Below the pieces are notes generated by a model. That model worked only from the letters and a program-made list of their open reading frames with translations. It ran no database searches and was not told where the DNA came from. This document shows, piece by piece, positions 6,586-13,286 of a stretch of DNA of 18,278 nt (its first letter is position 1; every line of letters begins with the position of its first letter). Location: contig DLND01000016.1 of assembly GCA_002476905.1 (NCBI GenBank), positions 7,655 to 25,932 on the forward strand, read 5' to 3'. This DNA comes from Flavobacteriales bacterium UBA7519 (GTDB lineage Bacteria > Bacteroidota > Bacteroidia > Flavobacteriales > Weeksellaceae). Position numbers and translations under genes: made by a program.

Positions 6586-6665
6586 TACCCAGGACCGGGA
6601 TCGAACCGGTACTCCTAAGAACTGGTGTTTGAGACCAGCGCGTCTACCAATTCCGCCACCTGGGC
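6586..6665 (-). tRNA. tRNA-Leu(CAA)
   Basis: The 80-nt cloverleaf on the - strand has acceptor arms GCCCAGG and CCTGGGT with a G-U first pair and discriminator A. The D-arm contains GAATTGGTAGA. The anticodon stem CTGGT/ACCAG encloses loop CTCAAAC, giving anticodon CAA. An 11-nt class II variable region (TTCTTAGGAGT) precedes the T-arm ACCGG/CCGGT with loop TTCGATC. It decodes UUG leucine codons. The CCA end is not encoded and must be added by nucleotidyltransferase. A hairpin terminator follows at once. Confidence 0.95.
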
Positions 6666-6695
6666 AAGTGTTTTACCTTGTTGTAAATTGGTGTG

Positions 6696-6703
6696 CAAAT
6701 ATA
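6696..6703 (-). promoter_or_regulatory. -7 promoter box of tRNA-Leu
   Basis: The - strand reads TATATTTG, matching TAnnTTTG, 30 nt before the 5' end of the mature tRNA. This leaves a leader of roughly 25 nt to be trimmed by RNase P. No clear TTG -33 element is seen. Confidence 0.5.
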
Positions 6704-6751
6704 ATTGAAAAAATCTTTATGATAAAAGTTTTTTTGAAGTTTTTTTGAAAT

Positions 6752-7519
6752 TTAAAATTCGATTTCCAAACCATCATAAGCAAGGTGAACATTATCAGGA
6801 AGTTCTGCTTCTACTTCGTCATGAAAACCCAAGTGATGACTTATGTGAATAAGGTAGGTCTTCTTTGGTTTTAGCTCTTGCACAAGTTCCAAAACTTGGG
6901 GAAGAATAAAATGTGAATGATGAGGTTCTGTTTTTCTTAAGCAATTGATGATGAAGACCTCCAGATTTTTAAGCTTTTCTTTTTCCCTTTCTTCAATCTT
7001 GCTTGCATCCGTAATATAGGCCAGGTTTTTAAATTTAAATCCAAGAATATTAATCTCGGAGTGAATGATGTTAATAGGTACGACATCAATTTCATCAAAT
7101 AGTCTAAAAGTTCCGTCAATCTTAAACAAATCAAAACTTGGTGCACCAGGATATTTATGCTCAATGAAAGCATAAGGAAAACGATGCTCAATTTCCTCAG
7201 CCACTCTCGAGTTACAGTAGATAGGCATCGATTCTTTATTCTTAAAAATCAAAGGCCTAAGATCATCTAACCCGATAATGTGATCATTATGTTCGTGAGT
7301 AACCAAAACAGCATTTACGTCTTCCTCTTTATTGGTAAGCATCTGCTGGCGAAAATCTGGTCCGCAGTCTATCAGGATCTTTTTGCCCGAATCTGTCGTA
7401 ATTATAGCAGAAGTCCTAAGCCGTTTATCTTTTGGGTTTTCGGAAAGGCAAACAGGATGACGACTTCCAATAACAGGAATTCCCTGTGATGTTCCTGTAC
7501 CTAAAAATTTTAAAAGCAT
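6752..7519 (-). CDS. MBL-fold metallo-hydrolase (PhnP/RNase Z-like superfamily)
   Basis: This 255-aa metallo-beta-lactamase-fold hydrolase is expected in the cytoplasm. It begins LKFLGTGTSQGIPVIG (residues 3-18), typical of the PhnP-like branch. The metal-binding motif THEHNDH (74-80) supplies H75, H77, D79 and H80. Further likely ligands are H153 (IIHSE), D171 (YITDAS) and a histidine in IHISHHLGFH (224-233). The segment around HPVCLSENPKDKRLRTSA (21-38) is the usual PhnP-like insertion before the second strand. PhnP itself cleaves phosphoribosyl 1,2-cyclic phosphate; no phn genes are nearby, so another phosphodiester is as likely. The ATG at 7519 gives the standard start of the first strand. 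It is divergent from the 475-aa gene at 7571 with only 51 bp between. Confidence 0.88.
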   Translation of the reverse strand: MLLKFLGTGTSQGIPVIGSRHPVCLSENPKDKRLRTSAIITTDSGKKILIDCGPDFRQQMLTNKEEDVNAVLVTHEHNDHIIGLDDLRPLIFKNKESMPIYCNSRVAEEIEHRFPYAFIEHKYPGAPSFDLFKIDGTFRLFDEIDVVPINIIHSEINILGFKFKNLAYITDASKIEEREKEKLKNLEVFIINCLRKTEPHHSHFILPQVLELVQELKPKKTYLIHISHHLGFHDEVEAELPDNVHLAYDGLEIEF

Positions 7520-7542
7520 TTTCGTAATTGCGCTGTTTTTGG

Positions 7543-7550
7543 TAAATTTA
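7543..7550. promoter_or_regulatory. Palindromic TAAATTTA box between divergent genes
   Basis: GGTAAATTTAC contains the self-complementary TAAATTTA, which matches seven of eight positions, counting the two free ones, of the -7 consensus TAnnTTTG in both directions. It lies 23 nt before the MBL gene start on the - strand and 20 nt before the GTG at 7571 on the + strand. One box could serve both directions. The same GGTAAATTTAC occurs before priA at 15342. Confidence 0.3.
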
Positions 7551-7570
7551 CAAAATAAATCTAATTCTTT

Positions 7571-8998
7571 GTGATAAAGCCAAAACTTACACCAAAACAG
7601 AAAGCTTTAGCGATTAATCTCGATACTTCAATTTATGGAACTTTTGCAGAAATAGGAGCAGGGCAGGAGACTGTTCGTCATTTTTTCCGCGCAGGTGGAG
7701 CGTCTCAGACCATTGCAAAAGCAATGTCTGCTTATGACAAAGACTTTTCTGATGCCATCTATGGAAAGGAAGTGAAGAATCGTTATGTAACGCAAAATAG
7801 ACTCAGGAAAATGTTGCGCTACGAAATGACACTTATTGAAGAAAGAATTCCTAGAGAAAAAAATCCTGGAAAAAAGTTTTTTTCCTATGCCAATACAGTT
7901 ACGACGATCAATTTTGATAAAACCTCAAAAGGACACGGGTGGGTAGGCATCCGCTATCAGAATAATGAAAACGAGGATTTTAATGAAATCGTTATTCACG
8001 TAAAATTCAAGGAGACCAATGCAACATTACAGCAGGAAACGCTGGGAAGTTTAGGGGTGAACCTTATTTATGGTGCTTATTTTTACGCCGATAACCCGAG
8101 GATTCTTATTGAATCTTTGTATGATGACATCTCGTTGGATCGTTTAGAAATTGATATGATCGATTTTAGCGGGCCCGGTTTTCAGTACGTTGATAACAGA
8201 CTTATGAGTCTTCAGCTGGTAAAATTGGGGATGACAGATGCTGTAATTTTCAACTCACAAGGGAATAATATGCTGCCTGCTGATATTCTTTACAAGAAAA
8301 ATATTTTTGCAGTAAGAGGAAGTTTCCGTCCCGTTACCAAAGTTAATATCGATATGTTCGAGCAAGGACTCGAGATGTTTAATAAGGATAATGCCTGCGA
8401 TAGCTATAATACACAGATTCTTTTCGAAATCACTATTTCCAATCTTCGTGCAGATGGGGACATCAATGAGAGAGATTTCTTGGACAGAGTTGATATACTT
8501 GGAAAATTAGGCTACACTGTTATGATATCTAATTTCTCGGAATATTACAGAATGGTAGATTATTTCTCAACTTTTACCAACCAACATATTGGCGTTGCAA
8601 TGGGCGTAAACAACCTTTTGGATGTTTTTGATGAGGAGTATTATAAAAACCTTCCTGGTGGAATTTTGGAAGCTTTCGGAAAATTCTTTAAAAAAGATAT
8701 GCGCGTTTATCTGTATCCATATAAAGATATGAAAACAGGCGAATTACTGACATCCGAAAATCTAAAAGTCCATGATAACCTGAAAGAATTGTATAAATAC
8801 TTCAAGCTTAATAAGAGAATTGTAGATATTGAGAACTTTAATCCTAAATTTCTTGAGATCTATTCCCGTGAGATTCTTAAAAAAATCGTTACACAAGAAC
8901 TTGGCTGGGAAGAAGAACTTCCTATAGGTGTTTCGGAAATGATAAAAGACCGCCAGATGTTTGGATACAAGCAACTGAGCTTTGATGGGTTAAATTAA
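7571..8998 (+). CDS. Conserved protein of unknown function (475 aa)
   Basis: This 475-aa soluble protein has no signal peptide and no membrane helix, so a cytoplasmic location is inferred. It starts with GTG at 7571 (IKPKLTPKQKALAINLDTSI), and the first residues include the conserved-looking stretch IYGTFAEIGAGQETVRHFFR (21-40) and QTIAKAMSAYD (46-56). I recognise this as a long protein found across Bacteroidota whose homologues carry conflicting labels, such as nicotinate-nucleotide adenylyltransferase or TonB-dependent receptor. Neither fits: no HxGH nucleotidyltransferase motif and no beta-barrel or plug pattern is visible. No enzymatic motif could be identified, so no function is assigned. 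Only 13 nt separate its stop from the methionine-sulfoxide reductase gene, which suggests co-transcription. Confidence 0.8.
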   Translation: MIKPKLTPKQKALAINLDTSIYGTFAEIGAGQETVRHFFRAGGASQTIAKAMSAYDKDFSDAIYGKEVKNRYVTQNRLRKMLRYEMTLIEERIPREKNPGKKFFSYANTVTTINFDKTSKGHGWVGIRYQNNENEDFNEIVIHVKFKETNATLQQETLGSLGVNLIYGAYFYADNPRILIESLYDDISLDRLEIDMIDFSGPGFQYVDNRLMSLQLVKLGMTDAVIFNSQGNNMLPADILYKKNIFAVRGSFRPVTKVNIDMFEQGLEMFNKDNACDSYNTQILFEITISNLRADGDINERDFLDRVDILGKLGYTVMISNFSEYYRMVDYFSTFTNQHIGVAMGVNNLLDVFDEEYYKNLPGGILEAFGKFFKKDMRVYLYPYKDMKTGELLTSENLKVHDNLKELYKYFKLNKRIVDIENFNPKFLEIYSREILKKIVTQELGWEEELPIGVSEMIKDRQMFGYKQLSFDGLN

Positions 8999-9011
8999 TA
9001 CAAGAATAAAA

Positions 9012-9458
9012 ATGATAGAACTTAAAAAAAGACTTTCAATCATCTTAGAAAGTCCACAAGATACAAATACAAAACTTTTGAAAATCTGTCAGCTTTTGGA
9101 TAAGGAAATCTCTTATTACAATTGGACTGGTTTCTATTTCAAAAACGGTGACAAAGACGAGTTGGTTTTGGGGCCTTATGTAGGGGCAATTACAGATCAT
9201 ATTACAATTCCTTTTGGGAAGGGGATCTGCGGTCAGGTTGCTGTTTCTGGAGAGACTTTCGTAGTTCCAGATGTTCATTCTCAGGATAATTATTTGTCTT
9301 GCTCTATTGATACAAAAGCAGAAATTGTAGTTCCAATCTTCAAAAACGGTGAAAATATTGGACAGATCGATATCGATTCTCACACCATTGATCCATTCAC
9401 CAAAGAAGATGAAGAATTGCTGAATTGGCTTTGCGAGGAGGTTGCAAAGATTTTGTAA
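9012..9458 (+). CDS. msrC: Free methionine-(R)-sulfoxide reductase (GAF domain)
   Basis: This 148-aa single-domain GAF protein is expected to reduce free L-methionine-(R)-sulfoxide to methionine in the cytoplasm, using thioredoxin-type reductant. Family features are NWTGFYF at 37-43, PFGKGICGQVA at 67-77 with C73, the DVHSQDNYLSCSID segment with C97 (the position of the catalytic cysteine in the E. coli enzyme), then AEIVVPI at 103-109 and IGQIDIDS at 116-123. Only these cysteines, plus C26 and C141, are present, so the resolving pair may be C73-C97. The length is slightly below E. coli MsrC (about 165 aa). The ATG at 9012 starts 13 nt after the preceding gene, without a Shine-Dalgarno site, as usual in this group. 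Confidence 0.85.
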   Translation: MIELKKRLSIILESPQDTNTKLLKICQLLDKEISYYNWTGFYFKNGDKDELVLGPYVGAITDHITIPFGKGICGQVAVSGETFVVPDVHSQDNYLSCSIDTKAEIVVPIFKNGENIGQIDIDSHTIDPFTKEDEELLNWLCEEVAKIL

Positions 9459-9482
9459 TATTAATTTTGATTATCAACAATT

Positions 9483-10151
9483 TTGAGAAAAGTATCAAAA
9501 TTTGAGAATGTTGAATATTGCGAATCTAACAAAGCGTTATATCTTGTCTTATCTTGCATTTTGATTTTTGGGATACTTTTTTTGATTTTAATTAAAGTCC
9601 TCAATCCTATTTTTGTTTTCTCAATTTCATTTTTATCTGCATTTATTTTTTATAAATCGTTGAAGCATAGATTTGTTTCTATTTCAGATTTTCGAATTGA
9701 TGATGAAAAGATTGATTTCGGAAATAGGATTGTAAAGTTTGAAGATATTTTACATTACAGAACTGAATTTATAAATGGTGCAGTTCTGAATATTAAATTG
9801 AAGTCTGGAAAAAGAATCAATTTATCTTCAAATAATTATATATGTAAAACTTCAATATTTGAAAATTTTTGTAAGTCGTTAGAAAGAAGAATTGATTCTT
9901 TAGAGGGTTTAAATATTGAAAGAAAAAAATCTGCTTATGAATCTAAAGTGTATTTCTATTTTACTGTTGTTTTTACAATAATTGCAATCAGTGCTATTTT
10001 ATTTTCAATATTCTCTGCGAAAAAAATGAAATTTCAAACATTAGGGTTGATTTTACTAGGCTTATCAACAATGTGGACAGGGATTTTGAATAGGAAAAGC
10101 ATTAATTCAAAAAAGAATACTCATCATAAATCTTCTGATAATACCCGATAA
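9483..10151 (+). CDS. Hypothetical four-helix membrane protein
   Basis: This 222-aa protein has two hydrophobic helices at about residues 18-36 (LYLVLSCILIFGILFLILI) and 40-58. A soluble middle part follows (about 65-138), whose FRIDDEKIDFGNRIVKFEDI and LNIKLKSGKRINLSS strands resemble a bacterial PH-like domain. Two more helices lie at about 155-176 and 182-200, before a Lys/Asn/His-rich tail. An inner-membrane protein with its middle domain in the cytoplasm is inferred. No family is identified. The frame opens only with TTG at 9483, since the ATG at 9508 is out of frame, so the start is uncertain. Its last 28 bp overlap the end of the convergent BtuF-like gene. It is more A/T-rich than its neighbours, which may mark recent acquisition. 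Confidence 0.65.
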   Translation: MRKVSKFENVEYCESNKALYLVLSCILIFGILFLILIKVLNPIFVFSISFLSAFIFYKSLKHRFVSISDFRIDDEKIDFGNRIVKFEDILHYRTEFINGAVLNIKLKSGKRINLSSNNYICKTSIFENFCKSLERRIDSLEGLNIERKKSAYESKVYFYFTVVFTIIAISAILFSIFSAKKMKFQTLGLILLGLSTMWTGILNRKSINSKKNTHHKSSDNTR

Positions 10152-10846
10152 TATTCCCCACACTTCGCGAGATGTGTTCCATACCAGGAAAAAGCTTCTC
10201 CATCAACAATTCTAATTTTCTGATTTTGACAAACTTCTTGGATTTCCTCAATATGTTTTTCTTTGAAAGGAAATGGCTCTGACGAAAGAAAAATCAAATC
10301 GGCGCCCTTCAAATCTTCCAATTGGATTTCCGGATATCTTTTTTGATTTTTAAACATATTTTCTAATCCCAATTCTTCCAAAATCCTCGAAATAAAAGTA
10401 TCGCCACCAATGGTCATATAAGGATTTTTCCAAATCAGATAAGCGACTTTCAAACGTTTTTCAGATTTCTGAATATCAAAAGCTTCATAAGTTTTCAGAT
10501 TGAAAAATTGAGCTTTTTCCTCTTTCCCAAATAGATATCCCAGTTGTTTCAATAAATAATAATTGTCTTCCAGAGTTTCAATATTCGTTACCAAAACTTT
10601 GAAATCTTTCATCAATTCCTCAACTTGTTCTTTGATATTTTCCTCTTTGTTGGCGATGATGAGGTCAGGTTTTAGTGATTTGATTTTATCAATGTTAAGA
10701 TTTTTAGTTCCGCCAATTATTTCAATTTTATCAACATAATCTTTTGGATGAATGCAGAATTTCGTCCTACCAACAATCTCATCAGTCGTCAAACCAAGAT
10801 CAAACAAAGTTTCCGTAATCGAAGGAACTAATGAAACAATTCTCAT
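10124..10846 (-). CDS. BtuF-like substrate-binding protein without signal peptide
   Basis: This 240-aa protein has the helical-backbone binding-protein fold of BtuF/FhuD type. Conserved parts are RIVSLVPSITETLFDLGL (2-19), the usual N-terminal PSxTE motif, IDKIKSLKPDLIIANKEEN (52-70), YMTIGGDTFISRILEELG (143-160), GADLIFLSSEPFPF (181-194) and a final SWYGTH. Relatives bind cobalamin or iron chelates in the periplasm for an ABC importer. Here the protein begins directly with the first strand, and no signal peptide or lipobox precedes it. It may therefore work in the cytoplasm, or an earlier start is missed; the upstream sequence contains a terminator, which argues against the latter. No permease or ATPase of an importer is adjacent. 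Ligand unknown. The ATG at 10846 is the only sensible start. Confidence 0.85.
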   Translation of the reverse strand: MRIVSLVPSITETLFDLGLTTDEIVGRTKFCIHPKDYVDKIEIIGGTKNLNIDKIKSLKPDLIIANKEENIKEQVEELMKDFKVLVTNIETLEDNYYLLKQLGYLFGKEEKAQFFNLKTYEAFDIQKSEKRLKVAYLIWKNPYMTIGGDTFISRILEELGLENMFKNQKRYPEIQLEDLKGADLIFLSSEPFPFKEKHIEEIQEVCQNQKIRIVDGEAFSWYGTHLAKCGEYYRVLSEDL

Positions 10847-10850
10847 AAAT

Positions 10851-10886
10851 AAAAAACTCTCTCAAAAATAGACATTTCTGAGAGAG
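10851..10886 (-). terminator. Rho-independent terminator after the DUF5606 gene
   Basis: On the - strand CTCTCTCA (10886-10879) pairs with TGAGAGAG (10864-10857) around a 14-nt loop and is followed by TTTTTTATTT. It lies 24 nt after the stop of the DUF5606 gene (10910) and directly before the start of the BtuF-like gene (10846), so the two genes are separate transcription units. Confidence 0.85.
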
Positions 10887-10909
10887 CATTTATAATTATC
10901 AATTAATAA

Positions 10910-11494
10910 TTATTCTTTGTCTTCTTTTTTAGTCGCTTTTTTAGCAGCAGGTTTTTTAGCTGGCGCTTTTTCTTCATTAGCTTCTTCTGTTTTTTCAGCA
11001 GCTTTTTTTGCAGGAGCTTTTTTAGCAGCCGGTTTTTTCTCTGCTTTTTCTTCGACTACTTTAGCTTCTTCTACGGTTTCTTCAGCAGGAGCTTCTGGTT
11101 TTACAAAACTTTCAGGCGTGATGTAACCTGCTTTTTGAAGCAAGTTGTACCATTGAGCCAATTTTTTGATATCAGACTCGTAAACTCTTTCCAAATCATA
11201 ATTAGGAAGAGATTCTGCCATAAAAGCTCTTAGTTCGTCACTGGAAGATTTGTGGTTGATAGTCGGTTTATAATCGTATTTTTTTGCAATATTTTCAAAA
11301 ACTTCGAACAAAGGAACTTCTTTATCAAATGTGAACATTGCGATGTTGTCCAAAAGACTTACTTGGCTAGAGTTGGAGATGCTCGCTTTTTTCTTAGTCG
11401 TGATGTCCTCAACGATAAAACCGTTTTTAAGTTGAGAAACCAATTTGAAAAGTCCTGGTTTTCCAGAGATTGAAATAATTTTTTCTAACTGCAT
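10910..11494 (-). CDS. DUF5606 protein with basic K/A/E-rich tail
   Basis: This 194-aa protein has two parts. Residues 1-132 are a folded domain of the DUF5606 family, which is common in Bacteroidota: LEKIISISGKPGLFKLVSQ at 3-21, then NGFIVEDI at 24-31, and ESDIKKLAQWYNLLQKAGYI at 106-125. Residues 133-194 are low complexity: first acidic and proline-rich (PEAPAEETVEEAK), then repeats of KKPAAKKAPAKKA type and a final TKKEDKE. Such tails resemble histone H1 or HU-like nucleic-acid-binding extensions. DNA or RNA binding is inferred from the tail; no function is proven for the domain. The ATG at 11494 is supported by the family-typical MxLEKIISISGKPGL start. A strong terminator follows it. A repeat-rich gap separates it from def upstream. 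Confidence 0.85.
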   Translation of the reverse strand: MQLEKIISISGKPGLFKLVSQLKNGFIVEDITTKKKASISNSSQVSLLDNIAMFTFDKEVPLFEVFENIAKKYDYKPTINHKSSSDELRAFMAESLPNYDLERVYESDIKKLAQWYNLLQKAGYITPESFVKPEAPAEETVEEAKVVEEKAEKKPAAKKAPAKKAAEKTEEANEEKAPAKKPAAKKATKKEDKE

Positions 11495-11503
11495 TTTACA
11501 TTA

Positions 11504-11605
11504 ATTTTTGTCGGAGGTCGGAAGTCCGATGTCCGAAGTTTTAATTATATTTTTTATTTTTCTTTTTCCTAATTGCATTCTTCGGTCTTCTGACCTACAA
11601 CTTCT
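11504..11605. repeat. Paired degenerate repeats around an A/T-rich centre
   Basis: GTCGGAGGTCGGAAGTCCGATG at 11509-11530 is built of CGGAAGTC-like units. After an A/T-rich core the complementary pattern CTTCGGTCTTCTGACC and TACAACTTCTGAC follows at 11579-11605. The two sides can partly pair (CGGAAGTCxGA with TCxGACxTCCG-like units). The right side also resembles the run at 890-929. This fills the gap between def and the DUF5606 gene. Confidence 0.45.
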
Positions 11606-11607
11606 GA

Positions 11608-12180
11608 CTATTTTGGAAATCTCATTTTATAACTCACGCTAACGTCTCCATTAGCAATTTTCTGAAGTTTTCCTTTCACGATTTTTTTCTTCAACGCACT
11701 CAGGTGGTCTGTAAAAAGAATTCCTTCGATGTGGTCATATTCGTGTTGGATAACTCTTGCTCTGATGTCGGAAAATGTATCGGTATGTTTAACGAAATTT
11801 CTATCGTAATATTCTATTTTAATCGTTGATTTTCTCTTCACATCTTCACGAACTTCCGGGATGCTCAAACAACCTTCATTGAATTTCCATTCTTCTCCGG
11901 TTTCTTCAAGAATTTTTGCGTTGATGAACACTTTTTTAAAATCTTTCAATTCATCAGCGATGTCTTCATAATCTTCATCTTCCGAAAGTGGAGAAACATC
12001 TACTACAAAAAGTCTGATATCCAAACCAATTTGAGGAGCAGCCAAACCAATACCGTTGGCGCCGTACATCGTTTCGAACATATTATCGATTAGGGTCTTA
12101 AGCTCAGGATAATCTTTGTCGATATCGTGTGCTTTTTTTCTCAAAACGGAATCTCCGAATGCTCTAATTGGTAAAATCAT
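11608..12180 (-). CDS. def: Peptide deformylase
   Basis: This 190-aa enzyme removes the N-terminal formyl group from nascent proteins in the cytoplasm and depends on a metal, usually Fe2+. All three family motifs are present: GIGLAAPQIG at 43-52 (motif I), EGCLSIP at 102-108 with metal-ligand C104 (motif II), and QHEYDHIEG at 145-153 with ligands H146 and H150 and catalytic E147 (motif III). The residue after LAAPQIG and the acidic insert SPLSEDEDYEDIADELKDF (63-81) are typical of the flavobacterial type. The length is normal. The ATG at 12180 overlaps the ruvX stop by 4 bp (12177-12180), so both are translated from one transcript, probably by coupling. The position of def directly after ruvX is common in Flavobacteriia. 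Confidence 0.97.
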   Translation of the reverse strand: MILPIRAFGDSVLRKKAHDIDKDYPELKTLIDNMFETMYGANGIGLAAPQIGLDIRLFVVDVSPLSEDEDYEDIADELKDFKKVFINAKILEETGEEWKFNEGCLSIPEVREDVKRKSTIKIEYYDRNFVKHTDTFSDIRARVIQHEYDHIEGILFTDHLSALKKKIVKGKLQKIANGDVSVSYKMRFPK

Positions 12181-12590
12181 CTCTTTTGGTCTAAAAAATT
12201 TTGCAACAATATGGTCGCACTTACTTTGTCAATCAATCCTTTTTCTTGTCTTTGTTTTTTGTTTTTTCCGCTTTGGCTAATGAAAAAAGAAGCCATTTTG
12301 GAAGTAAAGCGTTCATCCAGACGATTGATTTTCTTCTCGGGAAACTCCTTTTCAAAAACTAAAATAAATTTCTGAATTTCAGTTTCGATATCGGACATAT
12401 TTCCTTTCAAATCTGTGGGAAGTCCTATAACCACTTCGTCTACACTATTTTCTAAAAAATATTTTTTCAGAAAATCTATAAGCTTTGGCGTTTCTACTGT
12501 TGTCAGTCCGCTGGCAATAATTTGCATATCGTCAGTCACGGCGATTCCCGTTCTTACTTTTCCGTAGTCTATTGCTAGGATTTGTCCCAT
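12177..12590 (-). CDS. ruvX: Putative pre-16S rRNA nuclease / Holliday junction resolvase-like YqgF (RuvX)
   Basis: This 137-aa RNase H-fold protein of the YqgF/RuvX family is known in E. coli for maturing the 5' end of 16S rRNA and was first described as a resolvase-like protein. The first catalytic Asp is D8 in LAIDYGKVRTGIA (5-17). VVIGLPTDLKGNMSD (53-67) is the glycine-rich family motif. RLDERFTS (90-97) gives the acidic D92/E93 pair, and KGLIDKVSATILLQNFL provides the last Asp (D121). It is of normal length with no missing residue. It is first in a two-gene unit with def. The ATG at 12590 lies only 7 nt after a TAAATTTG box, so its mRNA has almost no leader. Confidence 0.93.
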   Translation of the reverse strand: MGQILAIDYGKVRTGIAVTDDMQIIASGLTTVETPKLIDFLKKYFLENSVDEVVIGLPTDLKGNMSDIETEIQKFILVFEKEFPEKKINRLDERFTSKMASFFISQSGKNKKQRQEKGLIDKVSATILLQNFLDQKR

Positions 12591-12597
12591 AAGTGTG

Positions 12598-12605
12598 CAA
12601 ATTTA
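12598..12605 (-). promoter_or_regulatory. -7 promoter box of ruvX-def
   Basis: TAAATTTG on the - strand matches TAnnTTTG exactly and ends 7 nt before the ruvX ATG. Transcription should start at most a few nucleotides before the start codon. The same octamer precedes the mutS2-like gene at 5441-5448. Confidence 0.5.
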
Positions 12606-12630
12606 CAAAAATTTTCAGCTTATGAAAATT

Positions 12631-12670
12631 AAAAAGCCGTGTAAAGTTTATAGAGTTCATAAGGCTTTTT
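12631..12670 (-). terminator. Terminator after the four-helix membrane protein gene
   Basis: On the - strand AAAAAGCC (12670-12663) is repeated inverted as GGCTTTTT (12638-12631), which ends in a T-run continuing into TAATTTT. The loop is long (24 nt) and the stem is 8 bp. It lies 16 nt after the stop at 12686 and separates this gene from ruvX-def. Confidence 0.65.
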
Positions 12671-12685
12671 GAGATGTGGATTAAG

Positions 12686-13282
12686 TTAATTTTGTTTCAT
12701 TTCATCAACCAGTTTTTTAATCCGGTCTATATATTTTCCATAGAAATGTTTGAACCACCAGTTTCCTGCAAAATATAGAAAAAACAAACCTAACAAGATA
12801 GAAATGATGAATTTGACAGCTAACAGTCCTTCTGTATATTTGTGGTTATAAGGAATAGATTCTGTAATGATAATCATTTCGCAAACCAAAAACGGAACAA
12901 AACTGAGATAGAAAGATAGGTAATATTGCTTATTTAATTCAAATTGATGAAACAAATCTTTCAACGAATCATAAGTCCCCAAGGTTGGATTGCTGATTTC
13001 TTTATATAATTTAAAAAACTTACTGAAGAAAAATGCAGTCACAAGCGCCATTGAAGCTACCAAAACTTCTATGTAGACCCTGAAACGGAAAGGTATCGGG
13101 AAAAACCAGATCAAAACCAAAATCACAGGAAGCAACATGATTGTCGACCAGAACTCATAGCGCATGTTCTTCCGAATTCTTTGCAAAGGGTGGTGAATCT
13201 GTCTTTGTTTTTCCGGCGAGATCTCCGGCGTATCGGAAATATCTTCCTTTTGCCAGAGGGATTTAAGATTGTCTAGTTCCAT
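12686..13282 (-). CDS. Four-helix membrane protein, candidate anti-sigma partner
   Basis: This 198-aa protein has a soluble N-terminus of about 43 residues (MELDNLKSLWQKED..., then a Pro/Gln/His-rich part). Four membrane helices follow, at about 44-66, 69-90, 120-142 and 150-173, before a basic tail KYIDRIKKLVDEMKQN. The opening 'L.NLKSLWQKE' is commonly seen in flavobacterial membrane proteins encoded directly after ECF sigma factors, where an anti-sigma role is assumed. Here the sigma-like gene lies 103 bp upstream on the same strand and is truncated. Anti-sigma activity is therefore inference from position and N-terminal pattern; no zinc-binding ZAS motif is seen. The ATG at 13282 directly follows a heptamer tandem repeat, which occupies the place of leader and promoter. 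Confidence 0.8.
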   Translation of the reverse strand: MELDNLKSLWQKEDISDTPEISPEKQRQIHHPLQRIRKNMRYEFWSTIMLLPVILVLIWFFPIPFRFRVYIEVLVASMALVTAFFFSKFFKLYKEISNPTLGTYDSLKDLFHQFELNKQYYLSFYLSFVPFLVCEMIIITESIPYNHKYTEGLLAVKFIISILLGLFFLYFAGNWWFKHFYGKYIDRIKKLVDEMKQN

Positions 13283-13286
13283 ATCT

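Noticed and set aside
6586..6665. attL/attR pair at tRNA-Leu
   Set aside because: No second copy of the tRNA 3' end and no integrase gene were found in the window.
10917..11126. 69-codon + strand frame rich in Ala, Phe and Ser opposite the DUF5606 tail
   Set aside because: It is the antisense shadow of the KKPAAKKA-type repeats, which produces long hydrophobic frames without meaning.
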